DNA of 64,000 nucleotides, taken from Seonamhaeicola sediminis. Its GTDB lineage: Bacteria > Bacteroidota > Bacteroidia > Flavobacteriales > Flavobacteriaceae. Below the pieces are notes generated by a model, which worked only from the letters and a program-made list of their open reading frames with translations, was not told the DNA's origin and made no database searches. The translations under genes and the position numbers were made by a program. Positions 46,866 through 56,170 of the stretch are shown in pieces. How positions within the stretch are numbered: position 1 is the stretch's first letter; each line of letters starts with the position of its first letter. The stretch spans positions 372,001-436,000 of the forward strand of contig NZ_SMZJ02000002.1 of assembly GCF_004358095.2 (NCBI RefSeq). Reading direction: 5' to 3'.

Positions 46866-49800
46866 ATGAAAACAGTTAAAGGGGAATTAGTAAATATTAA
46901 CGGCGAACGGTTCTATAAGATATCCAATAGCGATAAAATGCGCCCATTTTTTATGAGTATTGTAAGTGATTCTAATCACTGGATGTTCATTTCAAGTAAC
47001 GGAGGTTTAACTGCTGGACGTAAAAATGCCGATTATTCGTTGTTTCCATATTATACGGATGACAAGATTACAGAAATGGCTGAATTTACAGGGAGTAAAA
47101 CTATTTTTAGAATTCATGAAAATGATAAAACGCATTTATGGGAACCATTCTCTATTCGTCAAACTGGTATTTATGAGACTCAAACAAATCTCTATAAAAA
47201 CCAATATGGAAACAAAGTAATCTTTGAGGAAACTAATCTTGATTTAGGTTTAACCTTTAGGTACCAATGGAATTCTAGTAATCAATTTGGTTTTGTAAAA
47301 AATTCTACCTTAATAAACAATACAGAAGAAGAAGTTGATATATCTGTATTAGATGGTCTTCAAAATATTTTACCCGCCAGTGTAACGGCAGATTTACAGA
47401 ATATTAGAAGCAACCTTGTTGATGCCTATAAGAAAAGTGAATTGCAAACAGACGTAGGTTTGGGTATTTATGCTTTGAGTTCTGTTATTGTAGATAAAGC
47501 AGAACCTAGCGAAGCGCTTAAAGCCAATATTGTTTGGTCTTCCGGTTTGAAAAACCCAACCTATCTAATATCCTCTTTACAGTTAGATAACTTTAGAAAA
47601 GGAAATAGTGTTTCTCAGGAAACAGATATAAAAGCCGAAAAGGGAGCTTACTTTATCAATGCCAAAATAACTTTAAAACCGAATGCCGATAGACGCTGGA
47701 TGTTTGTTGCTAACGTAAACCAATCCATATCGGATGTGGTTGAAATTTCAGAATTGATCAAAAATGAAGATGATTTGGTTGGCTTGTTACAAAAAGATAT
47801 TGATTTAGGCACTACAAACCTCATTGATTTAGTAGGAGCATCTGATGGTATACAACTTTCGGCAGACCCACTTATTAATATGCGTCATTTTTCAAATACC
47901 CTCTTTAATATTATGCGCGGTGGTATTTTTGATGACGGTTACACCATAGAGAAAGATGACTTTATTAAGTATTTAAAAAAGGCTAATAACAACGTTTTTA
48001 GAGAAAAACAAGCACATATAAATAAATTAAAAGAATTATTTGCTCTTAAAGATATTCAAGACTTAGCAAATCAAGATGACCATAAAGATTTCCAACGCCT
48101 TTGTTATGAATATTTACCACTAAAATTTAGTAGAAGACACGGAGACCCTAGTAGGCCTTGGAATAAGTTTTCTATAAATACGAGGAGTGAAGTTGATGGC
48201 TCAAAAGTTTTAGATTACGAAGGTAATTGGCGTGACATTTTTCAAAATTGGGAAGCTTTAGCTTATTCATATCCAGAATTTATAGAGGGAATGATTCATA
48301 AGTTTTTAAATGCTAGTACTTTTGAAGGTTACAATCCTTATAGAGTAACGAAAGACGGGTTTGATTGGGAAGTTATTGAAGAAAACGACCCTTGGTCTTA
48401 CATTGGGTATTGGGGTGATCATCAAATAATCTATCTTCTAAAATTCTTAGAATTTATTGAAGATCACTACCCTAGAACTTTAGAAAAACGATTTAATCAA
48501 GATGTATTTGTTTATGCCAATGTTCCTTACAAAATAAAAAGTTATCAAGATACCTTAAAGAATCCTAAGGACACCATTGACTTTGATCATGACTTGGATA
48601 ATCTTATAAACCAAAGAAGAGAACGCTTAGGGGCAGACGGAGCCTTATTACTAGACCAAAAAGATGACATCTACAGAGTGAATCTTATTGAAAAGTTACT
48701 GGCAACCGTATTGTCTAAAATTTCAAACTTTATTCCAGAAGGTGGTATTTGGCTAAACACTCAAAGACCTGAATGGAATGATGCCAATAACGCCTTAGTA
48801 GGTAATGGCGTATCTATGGTAACACTTTACTACTTATACCGGTTTTTAAACCTATTTGAAAAGCTTTTAACTAAAGCGGAAATAAAACATGTTGAAATTT
48901 CGACCGAGCTACATGATTTCTATTCTGGTATTGTAAATACACTTAAGGCTAATGCGGCTATTCTCTCTGGAACAATTTCAGATAGAGACCGTAAAACGAT
49001 ATTAGATGGATTAGGAATGGCTGGTAGCAACTACAGGGAAGTTATATATGCAGAAGGCTTTTCCGGAAATAAAAAAGCACTAACTCTAGATGATGTTTCT
49101 GATTTTATTGCGGTTACAAAATCATATTTAGAACACAGTATTAAAGCAAATAAGCGTCATGACAACATGTATCATGCTTATAACTTGATGACGGTTGAAA
49201 ATGATAATGAAGTATCTATTTCATACTTATCAGAGATGCTAGAAGGTCAAGTAGCGGCGCTTAGTGCTGGTTATCTTTCTCCAAATCAAGCCTTGAGCTT
49301 ATTGGACGGATTGAAAAACAGCAGATTGTTTAGAGAAGACCAGTATAGCTACATTTTATATCCAGACAAAGAATTACCAAGATTTGACAAAAAAAACAAT
49401 ATACGCGCTGAAAAAGTGCAGGAATCTGCATTATTAAAACAATTAATTGCTGACGGCAATAGGCAGGTTGTTGAACAGGATATATTAGGAAATTGTCACT
49501 TCAACTCAAACTTTAATAATGCAAACAGTTTAAAAGTAGCGCTTGAAGAATTAGACTCAAAGTATCAAGGCTTAGTGAAAAAAGAAGAAGGCTTATTGCT
49601 TCAAGTATTTGAGGATATTTTTGACCATAAATCATTCACAGGGCGTTCAGGTACTTTTTTTGGTTATGAAGGTTTAGGGTCCATATACTGGCATATGGTT
49701 TCCAAATTACTATTAGCCGTTCAAGAAAACTGTTTAATGGCTATTAATAATAATGCAGATGCCGTTACTATTGGTAAACTTTTAGACCATTATTACGAAA

Positions 49801-50276
49801 TCAATGCTGGTATTGGAGTGCATAAATCACCTGAATTATACGGTGCCTTTCCAACAGACCCTTATTCTCATACACCAGCCACCAAAGGAGCACAACAACC
49901 TGGAATGACAGGTCAGGTTAAAGAAGATATTCTGAGTAGATTTGGAGAAATAGGCGTTTTTGTAAAAGATGGCAAAATTGTTTTTAAACCCAATTTATTA
50001 CAAAAAAAGGAGTTTTTAAACACGTCAAAAGTATTCCATTATACCAATGTAAATAAACAGGAACAAACTATTAATGTAAATAGTGGCGCTCTATGCTTTT
50101 TGTATTGTCAGGTTCCGATAATCTATAAACTGTCTAGTGAAGAGGGCTTAATGGTTGAATTGAATGACGGCAAATTTATAAGTGCTAAGGAAATGCATTT
50201 AGACTTAGAAACTTCTAAATCCCTTTTTGAAAGAAAAGGTGAGGTAAATAGAATTACAGTTTCGATAAAAAAATAG
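46866..50276 (+). CDS. GH149-like beta-1,3-oligoglucan phosphorylase (cytoplasmic)
   Basis: A protein of 1,136 residues (from the ATG at 46866; in-frame ATG at 46821 is an alternative) without a signal peptide. Length, the N-terminus (MRPFFMSIVSDSNHWMFISSNGGLTAGRKNA) and the GH94-like architecture (beta-sandwich, helical linker, alpha/alpha barrel, C-terminal beta part) fit family GH149, founded on Euglena beta-1,3-glucan phosphorylase with bacterial relatives in glucan loci. Asp639 in PEWNDANNALVGNG is the likely general acid, matching DWND of GH94. The reaction would release glucose-1-phosphate from beta-1,3-oligoglucan and phosphate. The enzyme is expected to act on oligosaccharides delivered by the symporters encoded downstream. 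Assignment is from memory of the family, not a search. Confidence 0.8.
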   Translation: MKTVKGELVNINGERFYKISNSDKMRPFFMSIVSDSNHWMFISSNGGLTAGRKNADYSLFPYYTDDKITEMAEFTGSKTIFRIHENDKTHLWEPFSIRQTGIYETQTNLYKNQYGNKVIFEETNLDLGLTFRYQWNSSNQFGFVKNSTLINNTEEEVDISVLDGLQNILPASVTADLQNIRSNLVDAYKKSELQTDVGLGIYALSSVIVDKAEPSEALKANIVWSSGLKNPTYLISSLQLDNFRKGNSVSQETDIKAEKGAYFINAKITLKPNADRRWMFVANVNQSISDVVEISELIKNEDDLVGLLQKDIDLGTTNLIDLVGASDGIQLSADPLINMRHFSNTLFNIMRGGIFDDGYTIEKDDFIKYLKKANNNVFREKQAHINKLKELFALKDIQDLANQDDHKDFQRLCYEYLPLKFSRRHGDPSRPWNKFSINTRSEVDGSKVLDYEGNWRDIFQNWEALAYSYPEFIEGMIHKFLNASTFEGYNPYRVTKDGFDWEVIEENDPWSYIGYWGDHQIIYLLKFLEFIEDHYPRTLEKRFNQDVFVYANVPYKIKSYQDTLKNPKDTIDFDHDLDNLINQRRERLGADGALLLDQKDDIYRVNLIEKLLATVLSKISNFIPEGGIWLNTQRPEWNDANNALVGNGVSMVTLYYLYRFLNLFEKLLTKAEIKHVEISTELHDFYSGIVNTLKANAAILSGTISDRDRKTILDGLGMAGSNYREVIYAEGFSGNKKALTLDDVSDFIAVTKSYLEHSIKANKRHDNMYHAYNLMTVENDNEVSISYLSEMLEGQVAALSAGYLSPNQALSLLDGLKNSRLFREDQYSYILYPDKELPRFDKKNNIRAEKVQESALLKQLIADGNRQVVEQDILGNCHFNSNFNNANSLKVALEELDSKYQGLVKKEEGLLLQVFEDIFDHKSFTGRSGTFFGYEGLGSIYWHMVSKLLLAVQENCLMAINNNADAVTIGKLLDHYYEINAGIGVHKSPELYGAFPTDPYSHTPATKGAQQPGMTGQVKEDILSRFGEIGVFVKDGKIVFKPNLLQKKEFLNTSKVFHYTNVNKQEQTINVNSGALCFLYCQVPIIYKLSSEEGLMVELNDGKFISAKEMHLDLETSKSLFERKGEVNRITVSIKK

Positions 50277-50285
50277 AAAACTAAA

Positions 50286-51545
50286 ATGTTGAGAATAACC
50301 CAGTATCTAACACTTTCAATATTATTATTTATGCTAGGATGTATTAAAGCGCCAAAAACTACAAAGCAAATTACGGCAGCCCAAATTTTAGGAAACCCTA
50401 ACTATTTAGCAATTTCTTATGGAGGATACCGTGAAAAATCCCGTGACCTACAACCCTCCATCAACGAGCTAAAAGATGATATGAAATTACTGTCTGCTAT
50501 GGGTATCAAGGTTTTAAGAACTTATAACGTGCAGTTGCCACAAGCTCCAAATATCTTAAAAGCCATTACACAATTAAAAACCGAAGACCCTTCGTTTGAA
50601 ATGTATGTTATGCTTGGTGCTTGGATTGATTGTAAAAACGCTTGGACAGGTTTAGAGCCCAATCATGAAGTGGAAAGCGAGCACAATGAAAGTGAAATTG
50701 CAAGAGCCGTAGCCCTAGCACAACAATACCCAGACATTGTGAAAATTATTGCTGTTGGGAATGAAGCTATGGTGCATTGGGCCACCAGTTATTTTGTGCG
50801 CCCTAATGTAATTCTAAAATGGGTAAATCATTTACAGAATTTAAAAATAAAAGGCAATCTACCTAAAGACCTTTGGATAACCAGTTCAGACGATTTTTCG
50901 TCTTGGGGAGGTGGTGATCCAGCATACCATACCGAAGATTTAAATAACCTTATAAAGTCAGTAGACTATATATCTATGCATACATATCCAATGCATAATA
51001 CACATTATAACCCAGCTTTTTGGTTAATGCCTGAGGATGAGATAAACTTATCTGATAATGAAAAAATTGAATCTGCAATGCTACGCTCCTTAGAATTTGC
51101 CAAAAAACAATATGACAGTGTTGCAAATTATATGAAAAGTTTAGGAGTAAACAAACCCATTCACATAGGAGAAACAGGATGGGCTACGGTATCAAATGGG
51201 CATTATAGTGCCAATGGTTCCAGAGCCTGTGATGAGTATAAGTCTGGCAGATACTATGAGTTAATAAGAGAGTGGACAAACAAAAATAATATTTCCTGTT
51301 TCTATTTCGAGGCTTTTGATGAACAATGGAAAGATGCGGCTAATCCTATGGGTTCTGAAAATCATTTTGGATTAATAAACCTTAAAGGAGAAGCTAAATA
51401 CGCCATTTGGGATTTGGTTGATAAGGGTGTTTTTGAAGGGTTAACAAGAGACGGAAACCCTATTAAAAAAACCTATAAAGGTGATAAAAAAGCCCTAATA
51501 AAAGAGGTCTTAACACCTCCTGTTGCAATGAGCGTTTTACATTAA
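50286..51545 (+). CDS. GH17-like glycoside hydrolase lipoprotein
   Basis: A 419-residue lipoprotein (lipobox LGC, Cys19, followed by IKAPK with no acidic residues, so more likely to stay in the periplasm). A clan GH-A barrel with the GH17-type catalytic segments: acid/base Glu160 in AVGNEAMVHW, nucleophile Glu296 in HIGETGWATV, and CFYFEAFDEQWK at the end of the barrel. It differs from the two short GH17 proteins further along the locus by longer loops and a C-terminal tail. Probable role: exo- or endo-attack on imported beta-1,3-oligoglucans. 10 bp after the phosphorylase gene. Confidence 0.8.
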   Translation: MLRITQYLTLSILLFMLGCIKAPKTTKQITAAQILGNPNYLAISYGGYREKSRDLQPSINELKDDMKLLSAMGIKVLRTYNVQLPQAPNILKAITQLKTEDPSFEMYVMLGAWIDCKNAWTGLEPNHEVESEHNESEIARAVALAQQYPDIVKIIAVGNEAMVHWATSYFVRPNVILKWVNHLQNLKIKGNLPKDLWITSSDDFSSWGGGDPAYHTEDLNNLIKSVDYISMHTYPMHNTHYNPAFWLMPEDEINLSDNEKIESAMLRSLEFAKKQYDSVANYMKSLGVNKPIHIGETGWATVSNGHYSANGSRACDEYKSGRYYELIREWTNKNNISCFYFEAFDEQWKDAANPMGSENHFGLINLKGEAKYAIWDLVDKGVFEGLTRDGNPIKKTYKGDKKALIKEVLTPPVAMSVLH

Positions 51546-51557
51546 AATCTAACAAAA

Positions 51558-53060
51558 GTGAAAGTAAAAAAGTTAACCGTTATAGGTGTTTTTTTAGTTA
51601 TAATGAATTGCCAAGAATCAAATAAAAACAGCTTGCAAGCTGAAATTTTTGAAACCTCAGCCAAAGGTAATAAACTTACCATGATAACTGATTTTAAAAA
51701 AGTTGATGGTTTAGTTACTATTAAACTAATTCCAGAAAATACTTATCAAACCATTACCGGCTTTGGAGGTGCTTTCACAGAATCTTCGGCTTATTTATTG
51801 AAAAAATTGAGTAAAAATAATAGGGATACTATTTTAAAAGCTTACTTCGGAAAAGATGGTGCAAGGTATTCTCTTACCAGAACTCACATGAATTCTTGCG
51901 ATTTTTCCTTAACAAACTACTCTTATACTCCAATTGAGGGTGATAAAAATTTAGAGCACTTCTCTATTAAAGAAGATATGGATGATTTAATCCCAATGAT
52001 AAAAGATGCTCTTGCTATCTCAGAAGATGGCTTTAAAATATTTGCATCGCCTTGGACAGCGGCACCATGGATGAAAGATAACAACCATTGGGTTGGTGGT
52101 AAATTATTACCTGAATATTATGATACATGGGCTTTATTTTTTTCAAAATATTTGGATGCTTACAAATCCGAAGGAATAGACATCTGGGGGTTTACCGTTG
52201 AAAACGAACCCCATGGAAATGGTAATAACTGGGAAAGCATGCATTTTTCACCAAAGGAAATGACTGACTTCGTTCAATTTCACTTAGGTCCTAAATTAGA
52301 AACTGATGGTTTTGGTGATAAAATCATTTTAGGTTATGACCAAAATAGAGCTGGTTTAAAAGAATGGGTTGATGAAATGTACAGAGATGAAGCTTCCTCT
52401 AAATACTTCGATGGCACTGCTATTCATTGGTATGAAAGCACCTATGACTACTTTCCTGAGGCTTTACAATACGCGCATCAAAAAGCTCCAGATAAGTACT
52501 TAATTGAAACTGAAGGTTGTATTGATGCTGAGGTTCCTGTTTGGAAAGATGACGCTTGGTATTGGAAAAAAGAAGCTACTGATTGGGGTTGGGACTGGGC
52601 TTCTGAAGAAGAAAAATATTTGCATCCTAAATATGCACCTGTAAACCGCTATGCCCGTGATATTATTGGTTGTCTTAATAACTGGGTTGATGGTTGGGTA
52701 GATTGGAACATGGTACTAGATAAACAAGGCGGTCCTAATTGGTTTAAAAACTGGTGTATAGCGCCTGTAATTGTAGATCCTGAGTCTGATGAAGTTTATT
52801 TCACACCTCTCTATTATACCATGGCGCATTTTAGTAAATATATTAGGCCAGAAGCCAAAATTATTGGTTTAGAAAATTCTGATGAAAAATTAATGGCAAC
52901 GGCAGCCCAAAACCCTGATGGAACACATGTGGTAATTCTATTTAATGAATTTGAAACACCAAAATCGGTCAATATAGTATTGAACGATAAAAATTTAGAA
53001 ATAACTATAGACGCTCAAGCAATTCAAACTATTGTAATACCACAACCGGTAAAAGAGTAA
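51558..53060 (+). CDS. GH30 glucanase/glucosidase lipoprotein (putative beta-1,6 debranching)
   Basis: A 500-residue lipoprotein (Cys18 in MNCQES; GTG start) with a GH30 (beta/alpha)8 domain plus the associated beta-sandwich (about 440-500). The acid/base is Glu217 in FTVENEPHGNGNNW and the nucleophile Glu319 in LIETEGCID; ITGFGGAFTESSAYLL near the N-terminus is a family signature. GH30 enzymes of flavobacterial laminarin loci remove beta-1,6-linked glucose branches, which fits this neighbourhood. The post-cysteine sequence is only weakly acidic, so periplasmic placement is likelier. Confidence 0.9.
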   Translation: MKVKKLTVIGVFLVIMNCQESNKNSLQAEIFETSAKGNKLTMITDFKKVDGLVTIKLIPENTYQTITGFGGAFTESSAYLLKKLSKNNRDTILKAYFGKDGARYSLTRTHMNSCDFSLTNYSYTPIEGDKNLEHFSIKEDMDDLIPMIKDALAISEDGFKIFASPWTAAPWMKDNNHWVGGKLLPEYYDTWALFFSKYLDAYKSEGIDIWGFTVENEPHGNGNNWESMHFSPKEMTDFVQFHLGPKLETDGFGDKIILGYDQNRAGLKEWVDEMYRDEASSKYFDGTAIHWYESTYDYFPEALQYAHQKAPDKYLIETEGCIDAEVPVWKDDAWYWKKEATDWGWDWASEEEKYLHPKYAPVNRYARDIIGCLNNWVDGWVDWNMVLDKQGGPNWFKNWCIAPVIVDPESDEVYFTPLYYTMAHFSKYIRPEAKIIGLENSDEKLMATAAQNPDGTHVVILFNEFETPKSVNIVLNDKNLEITIDAQAIQTIVIPQPVKE

Positions 53061-53078
53061 TTAACTAAACAAATATGA

Positions 53079-54512
53079 ATGATGTCTAACACAAAAATAA
53101 CTGCTAAAGATAGAGTACCCATAGGCCAAAAAGCTGCTTTTGGAGCAGGACACTTAGTCTTGAACTTATACCCAGGAGCTTTGGGATTCTTTATGTTCTT
53201 CTTATTGACAGCTTTTGGTATGGATCCCTTTTTAGCGGGGCTTCTAGGTGGGCTACCTCGTTTTTTTGATGCTGTAACCGATCCTATTATGGGGTTTATC
53301 TCAGACAACACAAGTTCTAAATGGGGCAGAAGGAGACCATATATTTTGGTTGGAGGCATTCTAAGCGCCATAACATTTGTTCTTTTATGGCAACTTGATG
53401 AAAATAATTCCTCAAACTATAATTTTTGGTACTTTTTAATTATGTCTATGGTTTTTCTCATCGGGAACACCATGTTTGCTACACCTCTTGTAGGTTTAGG
53501 ATATGAAATGACTTCAGACTACAACGAACGTACTCGTTTAATGGCCTTTTCACAAACCGTTGGTTTATTGGCTTGGGTAATTGTGCCTTGGTTTTGGGTA
53601 ATTATTGCAGACCCTGATATATTCAGTAACCAAGCTGAAGGAGTAAGAACTATGGCAATTTATGTGGGAGTAGTATGTTTGTTTTTAGGCCTATTACCGG
53701 CAATATTTTGTAGAGGTATAGATGCTTCTCACATGGGAAATAGAAAAAAATTAACCTTAACCAGTGTATTTAGTAATCTAAAAGATTTGTTCATCAGTAT
53801 TAAAGAGGCTGTAAAAAACAGACCTTTTATGAAGCTATGTGGAGCCACTTTTTTAGTGTTTAATGGTTATCAAATTGTAGCATCTTTTAGTTTCTTCATT
53901 TTCGTTTTTTACATTTTTAATGGAAGCTATGAAGCCACTGCAACATGGCCTGCTTGGTTTAGTTCTATGGGGGCATTGGTTTCTGCATTTTTGGTAATTC
54001 CCATTGTTTCCGCAATGTCTGGAAAATGGGGCAAAAAAAATGCTTTCATTATTTCTACAGCGCTTTCTATAGTGGGTTATATCATGAAATGGTGGGCTTT
54101 TACTCCTGATAATATATGGCTTTCTTTTATTCCAATACCTTTAATGTCATTTGGCTTAGGAAGTTTATTCACATTAATGATGAGTATGACCGCTGATGTT
54201 TGTGATTTAGATGAACTACGTAATGGAATGCCTAGAAAAGAAGGAACCTTTGGAGCCTTATATTGGTGGGTTGTAAAACTCGGACAAGGATTAGCATTAG
54301 TGTTAGGGGGTCTAGTCTTAAAACTTATAGGTTTTGACGGTAACGCAGCAACACAAACTGCAGATACTTTAACAAAATTAAGAATCGCAGATATAGTAAT
54401 TCCTGTGGTAACTGCAGGATTGGCTATATGGGTTATGTGGAAATATAGCTTATCTGAAGAAAGAGCTAAAGAAATTAAAGCGCAATTGGAAGAAAGAAGA
54501 GGTGTATTATAA
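53079..54512 (+). CDS. GPH-type MFS sugar symporter (copy 1)
   Basis: A 477-residue inner-membrane transporter with twelve predicted helices. The glycoside-pentoside-hexuronide:cation symporter signature is clear: GLPRFFDAVTDPIMGFISDNTSSKWGRRRPYILVG (about 45-85) and the central DVCDLDELRNGMPRKEGTFGALYWW (about 365-395). It should import beta-glucan di- or oligosaccharides from periplasm to cytoplasm with a cation. The homologous gene at 56171-57631 is a second copy. 19 bp after GH30. Confidence 0.92.
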   Translation: MMSNTKITAKDRVPIGQKAAFGAGHLVLNLYPGALGFFMFFLLTAFGMDPFLAGLLGGLPRFFDAVTDPIMGFISDNTSSKWGRRRPYILVGGILSAITFVLLWQLDENNSSNYNFWYFLIMSMVFLIGNTMFATPLVGLGYEMTSDYNERTRLMAFSQTVGLLAWVIVPWFWVIIADPDIFSNQAEGVRTMAIYVGVVCLFLGLLPAIFCRGIDASHMGNRKKLTLTSVFSNLKDLFISIKEAVKNRPFMKLCGATFLVFNGYQIVASFSFFIFVFYIFNGSYEATATWPAWFSSMGALVSAFLVIPIVSAMSGKWGKKNAFIISTALSIVGYIMKWWAFTPDNIWLSFIPIPLMSFGLGSLFTLMMSMTADVCDLDELRNGMPRKEGTFGALYWWVVKLGQGLALVLGGLVLKLIGFDGNAATQTADTLTKLRIADIVIPVVTAGLAIWVMWKYSLSEERAKEIKAQLEERRGVL

Positions 54513-54545
54513 TTATATAACGGTTAAACAATAAACCAAAACAAC

Positions 54546-55178
54546 ATGTCAACTAAAATAATCATCATCATTGGGGTTGTTCTTATTTTAATTGCAATCC
54601 TAAGTAGTATAAAAAGAAACTCAGACTCCAGGTTAATAAGTACAAAACTCGGGGTCCCATCGGGAATTATAGGTGTTTTAATGTTAATATATGCTAGCTA
54701 TTCATCCGATTTAGTACAATATAATAGACAAATTGAACAAGTATCAATTGGCAACAAATTGAAAATAGAGGGAGAGGTAATTAACACAAAAGTGGTTTCT
54801 CCTATTGATCAAGATTCTGTGGATTGCAGAATTTTAACCATGGGCGTATACCCAAAAGCTAACAAAAATGATATTTGGGTATTAATTCATCCAACTGATG
54901 ATCGTTACTATCCACAATCAGACCATACCAATACATCATACAAAAGAGATGGTGAATGGCAAGTAGTTACCCGTTTTGGTGGTGATTTAGGGGAAGCTTA
55001 TGACCTAATTGTTTATGAAACAGACAGTATTGCTTCTAATTTCTTTAGTTCAACCATTTTAAAATGGAAAGAAGTCAATGACTATCCTGGTTTAAAACTA
55101 GAAGAAATACCAATCAGTACTAAAGAAGTAGACAGAATTAAAATATATACCAGAAAAAATTGCAGGGGGATATTTTAA
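54546..55178 (+). CDS. Unknown membrane protein within the PUL
   Basis: A 210-residue protein. Two N-terminal transmembrane helices (about 3-22 and 35-53) with a short basic loop, then a single globular domain (about 65-210) that is rich in beta-strands (KLKIEGEVINTKVV, YDLIVYETD, VDRIKIYTRKNC). I do not recognise a family. It lies between a symporter and a GH17 in the middle of the operon (33 and 58 bp gaps), so it is presumably co-expressed with glucan uptake; a signalling or transporter-accessory role is speculation. Confidence 0.6.
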   Translation: MSTKIIIIIGVVLILIAILSSIKRNSDSRLISTKLGVPSGIIGVLMLIYASYSSDLVQYNRQIEQVSIGNKLKIEGEVINTKVVSPIDQDSVDCRILTMGVYPKANKNDIWVLIHPTDDRYYPQSDHTNTSYKRDGEWQVVTRFGGDLGEAYDLIVYETDSIASNFFSSTILKWKEVNDYPGLKLEEIPISTKEVDRIKIYTRKNCRGIF

Positions 55179-55235
55179 AGTCACTTTGTTGAGAAATAGA
55201 ATCGAAAACGTTGAATTAATTAATTACAATTTAAG

Positions 55236-56147
55236 ATGTCGTACAGAGAAGAATCATATTATAAATCTAATTATAGCCAGATAGCAACGGCGGGTATTAA
55301 CCTTTCAGATTATTCTTTAGATGAATTAAAAGCTTTATGGCGTAAAACCATTCAAAATGGTTTTCATGGTATTTGCTTTAGTATGTATAAAGATGGACAA
55401 TCACCAGGAGATAATATAAATATGCAACAAGTTGAAGATCGAATAAAGATACTAAAGACTTATGTAGGTGCCATCCGCTCATTTTCATGCATTGAAGGCA
55501 ATGAATTTGTGCCAATAGCAGCAAAAAAACATGGTTTAAAAACCTTGGTAGGCGCATGGTTAAGCAACGACAAAGAAGATAATGAAAAGGAGATTGCAGG
55601 CTTAATTGAATTGGCAAAATCTGGAAATGTTGATGTAGCTGCTGTAGGTAACGAAGTTCTTTATAGAAATGATTTAACCCTTGATGAATTGGTTGAATAT
55701 ATAAACCGTGTTAAAGAAGCTTTGTCTGGACTTGATATCCCTGTGGGTTACGTAGATGCCTATTACGAGTTTTCAAGACACCCCGTTTTAGTAGAAAGTA
55801 CTGATGTTATATTAGCAAATCTATATCCCTATTGGGAAGGTTGTCCTATTGAATACGCGCTTGGTCATATGCAGTCCATGTATGGCTCTGTGGTAGATGC
55901 TGCTCAAGGTAAACCCATTATTATTACAGAAACGGGGTGGCCTAGTCAAGGTGGTGGTTTAAATGGTGCTATTGCAACCGAAGAATCTGCTATGAGGTAC
56001 TTTATAGATACTATTCGATGGACAAAAGAAAATGACATTCCCATTTTCTACTTTTCATCTTTTGATGAATCTTGGAAAACAGGTGATGAAGGTGATGTTG
56101 GTGCCTATTGGGGGCTTTGGGATAAACATGAAAATCTCAAATTTTAA
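55236..56147 (+). CDS. GH17 beta-1,3-glucanase/transglycosidase without signal peptide (copy 1)
   Basis: A 303-residue GH17 protein. Catalytic residues: Glu140 in AVGNEVLYR as acid/base and Glu232 in ITETGWPS as nucleophile; IFYFSSFDESWK and the C-terminal GAYWGLWDKHENLKF complete the domain. The start MSYREES is not a signal peptide, so the enzyme is cytoplasmic, unusual for a degradative endo-glucanase. It may trim imported oligoglucans for the phosphorylase or transfer glucosyl units. The second copy at 57612-58541 is homologous along its whole length and has the same MSYR start. It is followed by a symporter after 23 bp. Confidence 0.9.
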   Translation: MSYREESYYKSNYSQIATAGINLSDYSLDELKALWRKTIQNGFHGICFSMYKDGQSPGDNINMQQVEDRIKILKTYVGAIRSFSCIEGNEFVPIAAKKHGLKTLVGAWLSNDKEDNEKEIAGLIELAKSGNVDVAAVGNEVLYRNDLTLDELVEYINRVKEALSGLDIPVGYVDAYYEFSRHPVLVESTDVILANLYPYWEGCPIEYALGHMQSMYGSVVDAAQGKPIIITETGWPSQGGGLNGAIATEESAMRYFIDTIRWTKENDIPIFYFSSFDESWKTGDEGDVGAYWGLWDKHENLKF

Positions 56148-56170
56148 AGTCTTATTCATAACTAAAAACC

